Assembly (NCBI GenBank): GCA_002633005.1
Contig: NMRA01000716.1
Span: 110,596-174,595 of the forward strand
Length of the DNA: 64,000 bases
DNA from: Phoronis australis
Lineage: Eukaryota > Phoronida > Phoronidae
Direction of reading: 5' to 3'
Positions 36,001 to 51,000 of the stretch are shown here, in pieces. The notes beneath the pieces are model-generated. The model had not been told where the DNA came from. It was given only the letters and a program-made list of their open reading frames with translations, and made no database searches. The translations under genes and the position numbers were made by a program. Position 1 is the stretch's first letter. The number at the start of each line of letters is the position of its first letter.

Positions 36001-39000
36001 TTCCGTGCTCGCGAAATCGCTTGTGGTCAGCTTTTGCAATTCCACTGCAAGACTATACCGAATCACTTATATGAACTTCGACTCACTAGAGGCACATTAA
36101 CCATAGAATGAATTGTTTGAAGCTCTGGGCCCGGGTAGCCAAGGTGCCAGCTTAAAAAATGAAATCCCAACATCAAGAATGGGACTACGTACACTGTACG
36201 TGACTTGTTATTTTTGACGTAACAAAATGTCAAGAAATCAACAGAATAAACTAATGATACTTCAGAACAAATTATTGTCATCGTTTATCACAAACTTTTC
36301 ACGTTGTTTTTAGCTGTCCAATTCGAGTATGGTAATTATGGTGAGTCTTTCATTTGGCCAACCTCTGAAAATGATGATGAAGTCGGCAGCATCAACAGAG
36401 TAGATCACAAGCTGACGATTACGTATGTATTGAAGTTCTTAAACAGACTAACATGCCTTGTCATGGTTTCTAAGTTCACTTTTACATTTTTGAAAAGCGC
36501 TGCAGTGTTTGCCTGACTCAGGTACGAGTTTGCGTTTTATCTTGAATGATTCGCCTTAGTGTCTTAACTGGGGAAAGCGCGACTTATAGTCACGGTTACC
36601 TGTTGCATACTCAGACAACGGTACCCACATTGTGATGCTTTGTCCATAGTTATAGAGGAAAGGGAAAGGGTCATATTAAAACCAAACTCAGATAATTTGT
36701 AAATAGAACTTTTTTGATATGCATGTTTGTACTATTAATGTTTAGTAATGTGCAGTGTGGAATTCCATGTAAGCTGGCTTGTTGTTATTCTAGGGGCGAT
36801 CCACGAATGAATTCGATTCAGAAAGACCGTAACTTTTGGAGTAATTTATTAAAGGCGATACCTGATGAACTGAAGAGACTACTACGGGTGAAAAACAGAA
36901 TAGTGTGGTATCCGCGTTTATCAATAGATGTCGCTGTTTGTAGACCCGGAAGTCGGCGACCATATTGCATTCTATGACGCTGCATGTGAACGTTATCATC
37001 AGCTTGTATATTTTCACACATAAAACCCACCTAACACAATTGCAAAAACACGTAAAGCAACAGATCGTCTGATGATCCCTCTGTAAGCTTAACGTTACAG
37101 TCTGCGCTCTTCATTTTGGCCCAGTCACAGGAACAAAACTTTCATGTCCAATCTAAGACTGTTTATTGTTTTACAAATGACCGCTTAACAAACACCAAGT
37201 CGTAAGCGACTTTAAGGCGATATTATTTTAATCCGGATCCTGAAACGTGGCAACCGTAATTGATGCAATGTTCAAACGACACCCAGCAGCTTTAACATGA
37301 AGAACCAGTTATGTCATAAAACCGGAGCAAGACAAATGCCTTTTAAATTTGTTGATAAATCTATTTTGGTCAACTTTAGATGGGGACACCAGTTTGTAAT
37401 GTGTGGTTGAAACAATCAACCCAGAGTATTGCGAATGCCTTGCACAACTTACTTATACATTATGGCCTTGGCAAGGGGGTTTGTGTTCACTGCGGCTTCT
37501 TAAAATTTATTCAATGCCACCTGCAATGTTTTTAAACATTTGTCAACTCATTTTTTTCTGGAAATGCATGGCTTATTGTGATTTGATTGATTTGAAGTCT
37601 TATGACGTCAGTACTAGTATAGACAAATCAGGTTTGGGATCAGAACAGCAATCTAGGTATTGCTGAAGTTACAAATCTCTAACGGTATTTCTTAGCACAA
37701 CAATCGACCAGTCTTACGCATGGTAACTTTAAACGTTCGCTTGGGACCCATCATAACAACTTTAAAATGCGGTTTCGTTATGAGCATATGTATTTGATTA
37801 CGATGTAGCTAGGTGAATTCCAGATCTCTTACTAAGCGCATGCAAAAGGGCATGATTTTATTCACTAACATTTGAGAATGACATTCCCGTCACTGCATTT
37901 ATATTTACTTTTTAGTCCCAGACTGAAAATCATTTGGGTGTTGAAGCTTGCGAGAATAAGGACCTTGCTACTGCTCAAGAACATTTTCGCAAAGCTATTC
38001 AGCTAAATCCGAGCTGCATCGATTTTCATGCCAATGAAGCAGGTAGGTTGGAGATGTTGCCGATGGTGTTAACTGGGGTCTGACTCAATTCTTAAACCAG
38101 AAATTTGGTCACAAGCTAGCTTCCACTTCTCAGAGGCTGTTCAAGTGAGATTTAACAATTTTTTAACAGAGATACTCGTGTGGACAGCGTAAGACCAAAT
38201 GTCTGACTTAAAGTTTTATGTTACTTCATGAAACCGACCACTGGACATGTAGCCTGTCTGTAAATAATTATTTAATGGTGCCTGACTACAGGTACAAATC
38301 AAATGGAGCACAATTTGGCCTAAATTGTTTAGCCAAAACGTTACGTCTACAGTTTTGATGACCACTTACGCAAACTACAGTCCGGTACCGGCACTTCCAG
38401 TGAACTCAGAAAGACAGGTCACGACTGAATTCAGCACTGAGATTGGAAATTCTGTATTAACATTCTTTTCAGAAATTTAGGTGGGTTACAGCTGCAATGT
38501 TAACATCGAGTGGAAAATTTAGAGTTAACAGTTCTCACAACATGATTTTGTCATTAATTTTGGAAACGCTCACAAAGTAGTCTGCAATGTGTATTCCCGT
38601 GTACCCAGCATCCCTCTGTCGTTTGTAGTCCGTCCGTCATTACTTCTGTTGGTCTTTGATAAATCTCGAGCACCGCATAAGGTTGGGTTTGAGGAAAGAA
38701 CATCATATTACAGGAATTAGTGATCAGACATTATGAAACTTTCGCATACCATGCTTTGTGTACTGTTCTCCAAAATGTTGTTAGGTATGTTTTCAAAATG
38801 TTCAACTTTTACTTGAGGGGCTATCGACATGGGGTTTTTATGATCTTTTTGAAAACACTTCAGGTTTCATATAATGAAAACAAAAGGATTACTCATAAAA
38901 AGAGCAGCGTTTTTGAGATTTTCTCATGAACGTTTATGTCAAGCAAAATTTCGTAGTGTCATTTAGTATCCTGTTTGCTATGAGTGTACTTTGTAGGAAG

Positions 39001-42000
39001 ACATGGTCACATGACTCAAATATTGCAGATTGGTAAAAAGTCTCAAATCAAAGCCTACAGGCCCTTTTACTTTGACTAACTGTGTATGCAGCCTTTTAAG
39101 CATGGCCCTGAATAACGTTTTAAACGCCGTAGCATCCCCTATTGGTCGTTTTAGTGTTAAACAAAATATCCCTTGTTCCTCGAATATTATCAAAACATTC
39201 ATACATTCCGATTGATCGATATTAAGGAATCCAGAAGAGTGCTGCTCCAAATCCCTGTGTGGCTTGTGCGTCCATTAACTTTGTAAACCAAGGCTAGAGT
39301 GTATAGGTTCTTACTTTCATTTTGTCAGACTTAATGTGACCAAGAGCGGATATTCTTGGGCAAAGTGCACGGACATTTGTAATCGATCGGGCACCAAAGC
39401 AATGCCAAGTGGTCATTGATGTTTTTGATAACTGGACTTTATTTCTGTTGCTTACTTTACTCGTAAATTTAGCCAATAATGTCGATTTTCTAAAGGTTTT
39501 CCTAGGACGCGGTTTCCCAGACAACTGTTGCAGTGATTCGTCACTTGCCTCAGTCGCCTGTGGCAACCTGATGCTTTTAGGAGAGCAAACCAATACAAAA
39601 TACAAAATGTAGAATGACAATATAACCTTGAAAAGTTTATTTTATTAAGGGTACTGACACGCAATCACGATTTGCGCAACCTGATGTAGTATTTACTTCC
39701 TAATTTGCCCAAATGCATTTTTGTTACAATTTTCAAACCAAATTCGCATTTAACTCCCCATAAGGGAACGTCCCTCTACTGTAGAATTTGTAAAGGTTTT
39801 CCATTGTGACATTTTCACAACACACATTCACTGATGACTTTCTACATAAAGTTTGTGAAATGCAAGACAAAAATTCGGCTTTTGGTTATTCGTAAGCATA
39901 TTTAGACTTCTCACTTTTGGCTGAAGTCAAAAGACAAAAGTCAACAGTAAGTTTGAGAAACGGACACTGATTGACAATGACATATTTTAGCCTGAATTTC
40001 TGGAATCTGGAGGTCTACCACATTTGGATTCTTGATTGCACTCTAAGGCCGGGACAGTTTTGAATTTGTGATTTGGTGGAGATAAATGGAAAAATTTGTT
40101 TTAATTTTGACATATGGATTTTTTCTGGTGGACATACCAAGGTGAAAACTGAAATTTCAAAATCTGAACCTCACACCACGGCTTCAGGGAGCCATGCAGA
40201 TCACCACTAAAACGAATAAATTGTCGATTATCCTGTTACAACGTCTGACCCAAAGTAATTTCCCATGTAGAAATGTTCCGAGTTAGAACTAAGATGGCGC
40301 ACTCTACTGGACTACTGCAGTACGGTGATGTCACACTTTCTGTCCCTAATGGGCTATTTGTCTTTTTGAGAAACCTAAAACCTTGTGTTGATTAGTCAAA
40401 GATTGGCACGTATTCACCAAAACGATTCTTGCGTGGTCTTGTCTTCAGCTTAGTCTGTTTGATGTCAGAAACTTTTCCGATATTAGTGCACGGAAACGAC
40501 TGTAAGAGAGGGGAGTTGTTGGTATAAAATTTGATTTCATTACGAGTTGTATGAACATAAACGTATGTAAAGTTCGGAAAAGTCCGTGTCAGCCTGTGTA
40601 TACCTTTAAATCAATTAGTTAGTCACAAATTAAACCCAGTATTGTAATGCGGTGTCTGCTTTGCTTTCAGCCCTTTACGTGGAAAGGGGAAATTATGAGG
40701 AATGCATCAGGACTTGTGAGAAGGCTCTTAGATTGGGCAGTGACAACAAAGACGATTACAAAGCAATAGCCAAGTACGTACTGAGGTTTTGTGTTGTCAC
40801 ATATAGTATCAAAGCTGTTATCACGTTTTTTTTTTAATTTTGACAAAGCACAAAACCTATATTTCGGTAGCGGAGGTGATTCTGCATTTCATGTGGAAGG
40901 ATTCGTTCAGTGTCCAGTAGTGTTGTTATCAGCAGAGGTACAGTTGGGATTGGCCTACACGCGGGATTGCCGCTGATGATCATTACGGCTTGCCCACTTC
41001 TGTTGGTTCACAGTTAAGAGGCCTGACGCCACTGTTGAGGCTGCAGATGCAGTGTTTTGACATGTGTGATATATGATTCCACCTATACAAAGCACTTGAG
41101 CATTGCATGATTTACGAACTTAGGCACGAAATAATTTTCAGGATTTAGCAGTAACTAGAGGACTTATGGAATCATTACAGAATCATTGGTCTAACTTAAT
41201 GGCTTTGCAATATTTCCAGACTCCATAGGCACATGGCAGATGCGTACGAAAGACAAGGTGATCTCGACAGTGCGTTGTTAAGTATGAAGAAGTCGTTAAC
41301 AATACGCATGACTCCGTATGCTGTCTATCAGGTGCTGGAGGTAAAGTCTTAGCATAATAAACTTAAGTTAATAAACTGATGATTTATCCAGGTCCATGCA
41401 TATAGTCAAATTGTAAGTAGGTCAACTAGAGGTACCTTAATAAAACGTAACTGGAGCTTTAACGCTGGGTCATGAAGTGCAAAATATGATTACAGAGTCA
41501 ATGTAAACCATAATATTCTTGACCACAGAAGAATGGACATTTATCTTGAATTCATACCAAAGTAGAACGGAAAATGCTAAAAATTATTTCGAATTCGATT
41601 AGATCCTGACCAATGAACTTAGACATTCGTGCTAAGTTAACATTACAGGTATTTGCTCAAATGGGAATAATTACTTTCAATCATTTTGGTAAATTTTACT
41701 GACTTTGAAATTACTTTTGAACCTGTAGTTCTTCAGACCGGAAGAGTGGCCCTCTGAGCATTGTTGTGACTGTTCCTGGCCTTGTGCGCCTCGATAACAG
41801 CGGTCAGGTGCCAATGCAATCTTGTATTTAATAAAATGACAATGTGCAATGCAGTCACAGGTGTTTGGAGTAAAAAGTGTACGGCGAGTCTATAAATTGC
41901 AATTTTTGAAATCTCACTTATCCATAATCAATCAATAACGGATACGATCTTTACTTAATCAGTATTTTTAGACAATATGAAAAAAATGCAGAAAGAAGTT

Positions 42001-45000
42001 ATCCAACAACGAATGTCATATCATTTTTAACGAACTCTGCACCAGAGAAACGCTAATGCCGAGTTATATTGAATGAAACAACATCCATTTAAAGAAATGG
42101 ATAAGCTTTAGAATACAACCACTGTATATCTCCTCAAGCTCAATAAAAGAGAGACTTAGTGGCAAACAATAAACTTCCGCGACTATGTTTACGCTATAGA
42201 TTGAAAAGATGAAGAAGGAAAAGGAACGACCAGCTCACGTTAAGCAAGAATCACCACTTGAAGAGAAATGCAAGGAAGAGGAACGTCTCACAAATGGTAA
42301 TGTGATCTTGGAACGCTAAAGGAGAATGACTCTTGGTCATTTACTTTGGTCATAAGTTATTGGAATGTCCACTTTGAAAAATTAAGAACTTTCATCAACT
42401 TCCTACCTCGTTTCGTTCATTTTCACGAACGTACAAAACACTATCGGACAGGCTTAGCCTAACATTCAGAACCACAGTGCAAACTCAGTAATTTATTGAT
42501 ATGATCTTGTTACCGTCTCTGAACTGTGACAGTCGGAGTCACCACGAAAATGTGAATGTTGGAGGGCTTACATGTAGCTCAATCCAAGAATTTGTCAATT
42601 TACATGGAGAAGATTGGTGTCTGGCATGTGCAGTTGGATCTCCTCAATCCCTTGAAGGAACTTGATGACATTTGGCATAAGTTTTTTTATGGATCTGGCA
42701 TAGTGATGTTGCTTATTTTCCCCTCCGCTACGCCCGCCTTCTCATAGTATGGAAGTTCATGGAAATGAGCAGAAGTGTTCCTATTTTGGATATCGAATCG
42801 AATCTACCACTGATGAGCGCTCTGGTGACATATTTAGGTTTTCCCATTTCGCCGAATGTTTTGCCGTCCCTAACTTCTGTCGCGCCCTAATCCGCATGAC
42901 AGCGTTCTGTCGTTCAGCAAATTTTCCAGACGTGAGAGGTTAGGAACGAGCGATAACATCTGGCTCCTTTGTTAACTGCCCCGGACAGTCTACATGTATT
43001 GTCCCGTATGACACAGTGGCAGATCTAGGATATCATAAGGGGGGGGGCCCCAACATTTTGTCAGGCGGTAAGCATTTGCGCAAACCACGATTGTAGATGC
43101 GCATAGCAGCGAATGGGGGGAGGTCTGGAGGGGGGATCTCCTCCCGCCCAGGAAATTTTTCTGTTTTTTTCTCCAAAACTCAAGCATTTTCCTTGGTTCC
43201 TGAGGTATTATCCGAGAAAAGCAGGCAAAAAAAAAGAGGGAGAAGGAATCATACAGGAAGACCTGCAAGTACCAGAGACTCGAACTCACGACCTGACGGA
43301 TAGAGCGTGCGTGCTTTACCACTACACCACCACGACTTAGCTAATAACTCTTTAACAAGAGACCTACTTGTTTATGGTCCACAGCGTTTGCGCGCGAAAC
43401 CTACTTCTTTTTGTAATGCTTATTACACGTTTTATATTTTGTGCAATCGGTTCTTAACAAATTTGATGTATTTAAAATAGTCTTGAAATGCCCAAAAGAC
43501 CAAATCCGTTTTTCGTGTTGGCAATTATGACGGGATTGCTTTGGAAATCGTCTTAAGTTAAGGTTTGAGAAAGAGAGAATTATGAGTTTCTGAGTGATTC
43601 ACTGAGGCTTCGATTAAAATTCACATCTTACCAGCAGCTTCTGTTTTTTCATCGTCACTCAGGTTCCATTTTCTTTAAAAAATGAAGTAAATTTTCTTCA
43701 TTGCACAGTGAAGCAGACGACGGAAACAGAGTCGTAGTGCGCAGCGCCACTGCCGGTCGCCTGGGATATCGCGGGAGAGCCTATACTTAGCCATAGCTCC
43801 GTTACGAATGCGCCGTGTTCCGAATTTNGGCAGCCAAGGCCCCCCCCCCCCTAAATCCGCCTATGTGACAACAAGCAGGCCAATTATCTACCCGGCTTCA
43901 CTGGGGTTACTGAAACCTGGCAGTAGTAGAGCGATTTTAGTGATTCAAAAACTAAACATGATCAGCATTTGACAAGGAATTCACAAATGCTATTGGTTTA
44001 TGCTCAAATATGTTATAAATTAACTTTCATTTTTATCAGCCCAGCCCAGTCCGGGCTAGATAGGTCTACGATCTGATAGGAGATTAGAGCAATTATCGAA
44101 TAACAGAGAGCGGGAACTTCCAACCATAAATGCTAGAGTGGAGTTAATCAGTCGTGTAAGATATTGGCTACAGGGGTAAACTTCCCAACTTGTTGGGAGC
44201 AACAGGAAAACGCCATAATTGAACTTCTGTGGCGCCATCTTCAGGAATGCTAATACAGTGGTGATGCTTTATAACCTCAAAGCCTCTCTAAGAATTCCAA
44301 ATTGAAAACTAAACAGGGTGAAACGCAGATTTAAGACAAGGTAGCCTCGAAGGTATGGTAGTACTCAAAAAATCAATTCAAAAACACAAGGTTGTCAATC
44401 ACTTGAATTGTTTATGCTTTCATGACATTCATTATAGTTCGGTAGCAGCCCTTCGTTAACACAGGCTTTGTGGAAAACACGACTAAACTTTTTGTTTGAA
44501 AGCTTGATACTGAGTCGCTCGTAATGTCGAAACATTCTCCTTTCCTCGGGTGTGCAACTATGAAGTTGACCTAAAACACCAAGAGACATAACAAACAAAC
44601 AAATTAAAACACAAGCTATATTTCGAGACAGCATGTCTCGTCATCAAGCAATAAGTACATGAAATGAATGTTGGATTCAAGCAAGGTCTGAAGGGACAAC
44701 AGTTCACCATGCACAATTTACAAGTTAAGATATCATCGACATAGCGGACATAGATAGGAATTTTGGCAATTTGGCAATATGCTGAGCGACCCGTTTTTCA
44801 ACTTCTGACGTGTAAAATTCTGACAACGTTGGGCCTAAGAGGGAACCCATATTGACGCCGTCTTTTGTAAAAACAACTTGCTATTAAAATGCCGATAGGG
44901 GACTTGAGGTGTACAGATAGTGAATAAAATGCGCGTAACCTAGGTTGTGAGATACAGTGTATCAGTTGGTTTTAACAAGAGCAACGCAGAGCGTTGAAAT

Positions 45001-48000
45001 GCGCCCACAATTGCACCGTATATGGTATCCTTCTGGGTTTGTTTATTGGTACCATAAAGTGGCCAGTAGAGGGCATATATGTAGTATGTTGTACTTTGCA
45101 AAATGGAAAGGCATGGTCATTGTCTCCTCAATAGGCTAGGTTTCAAAATGTGAGTGATCTTCATAATACAAGTGCATCCTATGCATCAGTTGCTTAAAGC
45201 ACACAGAAACATAGAATTAAAAACAAATTTACCAACATACGAGATTAGCACAGCATTAAAATGCCAGAAACAAATTTCTACTTGGAAATTTTCCTTCATA
45301 GTCACGAAGTAACACAAAGTATACACCTGAAGACCTATGAAAATACAGAGGTCAATGTGAAATATTTAAATTGCCACTAGAGGCATACCGGTAGTCAGAA
45401 TCATCCTAAAGTCGTCATCGTCCGTTGTCNNNNNNNNNNNNNNNNNNNNNNNNNNNNNNNNNNNNNNNNNNNNNNNNNNNNNNNNNNNNNNNNNNNNNNN
45501 NNNNNNNNNNNNNNNNNNNNNNNNNNNNNNNNNNNNNNNNNNNNNNNNNNNNNNNNNNNNNNNNNNNNNNNNNNNNNNNNNNNNNNNNNNNNNNNNNNNN
45601 NNNNNNNNNNNNNNNNNNNNNNNNNNNNNNNNNNNNNNNNNNNNNNNNNNNNNNNNNNNNNNNNNNNNNNNNNNNNNNNNNNNNNNNNNNNNNNNNNNNN
45701 NNNNNNNNNNNNNNNNNNNNNNNNNNNNNNNNNNNNNNNNNNNNNNNNNNNNNNNNNNNNNNNNNNNNNNNNNNNNNNNNNNNNNNNNNNNNNNNNNNNN
45801 NNNNNNNNNNNNNNNNNNNNNNNNNNNNNNNNNNNNNNNNNNNNNNNNNNNNNNNNNNNNNNNNNNNNNNNNNNNNNNNNNNNNNNNNNNNNNNNNNNNN
45901 NNNNNNNNNGTGGCGCAAACTATGTCGAATCCATCTGAAAACGGGAGGATAGCGTCATCTCACTAATAAGTGCCTACATACCAAATTTCATGAAAATCCG
46001 TTCAGGACTTTTGAAGATACAAAGGTAAGCGTAAAAAACTAAAATTGCCACTAGGGGGCACACCGGTAGTCGGATCAGTCCGAAAGTTCGCACATGCCGC
46101 CCCATTCATGAATGGAACATATGTGCCAAATTTCATGAACATACGTGAAAGGGTTTTGGAGATAGAGCAGCGGACGCCAGATGCCGGACGGACGCCGCCC
46201 GTACGGACGGACGGACGGAGATGACGGCATAATGCGTCCACATATAAATATGTGGGCGCATAAAAATGAGTGCGTATACATTCATTCTACTTATTGCCTG
46301 ATGATGAGACCTGTAGTCACGAAATATAGCTAGTGTTTCAATTTGTTTGTTTGTTTGTTTGTTTGTTTGTTATGTCTTCCGTTGTGTTACTACATAGTTG
46401 CACACCCGAAGAAAGGTGATTGATTCGACATTACAAGCGGCTCATTATCAAGTTTTCAAACAAACAGTTTAGTTGTGTTTTCAACGAAGTTTCATGATAT
46501 TTATACACAGATGGCGTTGCCAATGCGGCCAGCCTGGGAAAAGATGACGAGCATCCGCGAACACCACATTACTCTCAGTTTAAGTGTCGACTTGACAGTT
46601 TCAAGAAGTGGCCCTTGTCAAAGTATCAAAGCGACTTCAATTTGGCAAAAGCAGGCTTCTATTTCATTGGTGAGCTGAGACTATCCCTGTGTTTGCTTTA
46701 AATGTTGTGTGAAAACTAAATCCTATGAATATCTTTATCAGACCTGTTACTTCTGAAGTGTTCTACGTTTCGTTATCAACACTGCATGGTAGAAGGTAGA
46801 CTTTGGGAGACATGATGTTAGTCTTGTTTTCATGATGCACCATTCGCAGTTGGCAGGTGGGCAACTCTAGACAGTCAGAAAACCTTAATTCTTTCTGCTC
46901 GATTACTCTTGATTGTACTTTAAATCGACAGCGTTAAGATAATCAGTAGCCTGAACATTTAAGACATTTGATTTCATTTTTCGCCCTTTTGTGAACGGAA
47001 ATGGTACCAGTGCTAACAGTGTGTCCTGTATACTCCCTGAAGCCCCCAAGTTCGATTCACAATCATAATAGCGTTATGAGACCGATTATGTGACGGAAAA
47101 TTGTCTTAATCAAGGGCTGCCTTCATGGACAGAACGCAGGTTTATAGGCACTTGAAATATGTCTTTCACTCTCCCTGTAGGTAAAGCTGACCTCGTCAAA
47201 TGTTTCTTCTGCGATGGCTGCCTCTCAAACTGGGAGCCAAAGGATGACCCAATCATAGAGCACGCTCGCTGGTTCCCACAATGCGGCTACGTCCGCCAGA
47301 GGATGGGCAACGATTTCATACTTGTTGTCACAGAGTATTTTGCACAGCTTAATTTGGTAAGTTCAGAAAGCATGAAGTTGTATCTGATTTTAAGTTGGTA
47401 ACATTGATTTGCCTGGCAGAAGGTACAAGAAACAGCTTGGAAACCGAAAGAGCACATATCATTGTACCAGAATGTGTTTGCTGTGTTGTTTCTTCCCATA
47501 TTCGAAGGTGGTTGCTGATTTACAAAACCGTCTCACTGCAATTGTTTTGTCTTGCTTATCTGCAGTTCCCATTCGGAAATAATGTAGCAAGCAGCGTCTA
47601 TCTAACATAATTTGAACTTTGTCTTTTAAATTCAAAGCTGGATGTTTATTATTATTCAGCGTGCCCGAAATGTTCTCCGAGGGCGACCTTTTCGCCCACT
47701 TCGTCAAATGAAGGGTTTGTTCAAGCCCTCCGACTACCCTCCCCCCCTTCTGAGTGCGCGCATGTATGCGGCCCAGGAGCAGAGTCTGAATTTCAAGTCC
47801 AGGGCCCCGTTCCAAGAAAAATGACTTAGCTAAGACAGATCTTAACTTTCAGTTAATTTTAAAAGAAGACTTATATTTGTCTCAAGATCATTTCAAAAAG
47901 AGATCTCTTAAAAGTTGGACTTAAATTTTGACTATCTTAGCAGATGTAGAAGTTTCAAAGTTCGGAATTTGAGACAAATCTTAGATTTAAGTAAAAATGA

Positions 48001-51000
48001 ACTTAAGTCAGTTTTTTGTTAGGGGCCCTTGGCTTGTACTGACATGTCAGTACATTTGTGGACACGCTGTGTTTTATTCGAGCAGGAAAGTGCATCGGTT
48101 GTTTGTCAAGACAATTGTGCCAATCCAACCAGTGATCATCATGCAGAAAGCTACCAGAATAGTGAAGCTACAGACAAAACCATTATCGTTGACAAGTGCG
48201 ACTCTACCGAACTGACAGCCGGTGGTTTGAAGTTGGTGACAGATGCAGCAGATAAAGGTGTTCACAGGGATACTATTAAAGGTGAACGTTATTTTTATAG
48301 ACATTCAAAAAGTTCGACTTTTGCGTAATTTTCTAATTATCATTGCCTTCAGTGGGTCATTGTTTGCAAGTTTTGCGAAATTTAAATCTTCTAAAAAAAT
48401 TTCGCAGTCCATTGTTAATAAAAACAACAATTTATTTAAATCGACTTGACATGTTTCGGCGTTTACTAACACACCATCTTCAGAAGTAAAAACAATGGCC
48501 ACTATGCGGACCCAACAACAAGTAATGGTACACAGACACAGTCAGTTACAGGGTAGCAGACGGAAACAGACTAGACCAATGAGCAATTTTAATTAGATCA
48601 TTGACTAGACTAACGATGACAACCTGTGGTGTGCCAGTAGCCTATTGAGAGTGTGCTTGTACCAATTGATGTGTAGAACCTCACGAATTTTAAGCTCCTT
48701 TGTTGTTTCTGCTTGGTCTGTGATAGCAGATTAGTCATTGAAAGAGCATTGCTCATTGCAAAGATTGGCGCTCTGCAGACGAGTTTTAATATGTGAACTT
48801 CTGTCAGAATTTAGATGTTCCCTGGTCCAGGTTTTCAAGTGGCGAGCAATTTCGCCTATATAACTGGAGCCACACCCAGCACAGATAAATTTGTACATTA
48901 CGCAATCCCTATAGCAGGAACAACCTTTGACCAGTTTACTCATTGTGTCTGCCTGGTTCTTACTGCATCGATGTCTAGTGATCTATATTTTAATGAGCTC
49001 AAAGAGAAAGACATGCCCAAAGACCTTTATAGTCGCACAATTCGTTGAGGGAGTCGCAATTGTCCCTTCTACAGAAGATAGTCGACTGCCAGTCTAAGGT
49101 TTTCCCGCCTTTCCTGAGACCGCTAGAATTGGAGAGATGTGATCCCCACAACATAAAGCTTTAACTAGGAATGTCCGACTGAAATGTTCATAATTAGTGA
49201 TATACGTGTACCTGGGCATGGACTTATACATAATCGTCATCAGTTAGTATATTTTTAAAATGTGCCCAAAAGACAGTAGTTAAAAACAGACTAAATAAAG
49301 TATAGTTTTTCTAGTAAAAGGTGTTAAGAGCATTTGTCATTGAATAAAACCTGTTTATATTTTGTTTCGAAAGGATATTTAATGGTAATGTAACTAAGAC
49401 TGGATAATTATAAATGTACAAGGCACAAGTTTCTTTATTCAACATTAGCACTAAATCGCGAGTATAAATAATACCTCCAAGGTTCATTGCTTATGCCGAC
49501 ATAATTTATAAAACTAACGTTTATATGTCTGAAATTCATTTTACAGTACAAAGGTTAAAATAAATTAGTGGTTAGGCGCAATAACGTCACGTTCAACTCT
49601 TGCTAAATTTCCACAAAACGCTCATTGCTATAAAAGTTCGACTAATCTGCCAAATATTTCTGGCAACAAGTGTGCCATAGTTTGGTGGAGTCTAACAGAA
49701 TCGTGTCAAAATATGAACTGATAATTTGAACACCACTGTATCTGTGGAACGTAGCTTGGCAAATGAATAACCCTTTCAGTAAAGCAGCGCTCAACAGGTA
49801 TTATCTTGCCTCAAGTTAATCGCACACTACAGTTAAACCAACAATGGTGGAATGTTGCAGTAGCGCCATGCAGTACCTTTCACTACAACCTTTACCAAGT
49901 AATTGACAACAGAGAATCTATGAGTACTTTATATCTCTTCCCACTTCACGAAGAGCTAACAATGCAGGTGCTACATTGTAGATGGAATGGTTACGTTGGA
50001 AAAGGCCAGACTGCAAAACTTGGACTCTTCCTCCGCTGATTTGATGGCTGGTGAGTTCGAATCATCAATGGAATACCAAATTGAAGCTAAAGCTGTTGAT
50101 GAACATGTTAACCAACGCACTGAACAAGGTAAACATAACTTTCAATCAGTTCACTGTTCCTTTAAATCCAACCGTCGTATTTTGAAATGCTAGAGTGCCT
50201 TGAAAAGAGCAGTGTATATCCGTGCATATGTGTTTGGGTGTGAGCGTCTGTGTGCATGGGCTTGTATAACTTTCTCAAACGTGTCCAAAATCATTTCAGA
50301 TAAAAACTCGGAACAGCTGGATGAGGAGGAGGAGAGACTGGCAAAGGAACTGCAGCAACTCATTGAAAGAGAAGGCGGATCAAAGTCTGGAGGGTCCCTT
50401 CTTAAAAAAATGGGTGACGTTTACAAGATGCGGGGTTCATTAACAGAATGTGTACAGCATTTTGTTATTGCATCGTCATTATACAATGCGGCACTAATGA
50501 GATGCGATAACCCAGAAATGATTGCAAGACTTGAAACATCGCTGAGAGAAAATGAAATAGCCTTCTTTGACATGCTATCAGTTCCGATCAGCAAAATACC
50601 AATGAACTTCAAACTTGAAATGAAACAGAAATTGCAAACCATCAGACAATATGTTTCTTTGAAGACGGGGGAAACGTTGAGAAAGTTTACGCAAGAGTTT
50701 AGTTTAGAAGATCAAGAAAATGAGAGAACAGAATTAGAAATGATTTTTGTTCAGGAAACCAGAGGTATTTTTATGGATTTGCAAGCCAAAATGAAATCCT
50801 TCCATAAGGAACTCCTTTCAAAGTGTAAGGAGATTTTAGGACCACCACCCCAGGAATACACTGCAATAGCCATGGGATCTTTAGCAAGGGGCGATACAAC
50901 GCCATATTCAGACTTAGAATGGGCGATTTTGGTGCAAGATGACTGCAGAGATGTCGAATACTTCAGAAACATGGTTCGGTTGATGCACTTATTCATTTTA

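Noticed and set aside
44395-44634. Small secreted peptide (hydrophobic N-terminus, three Cys, 79 codons)
   Set aside because: The hydrophobic stretch looks like a T-rich intron end with a ttttag acceptor, the rest matches the N-terminal region of Penelope-like proteins, RT motifs lie just upstream, and a broken inverted copy exists at 46.3 kb.
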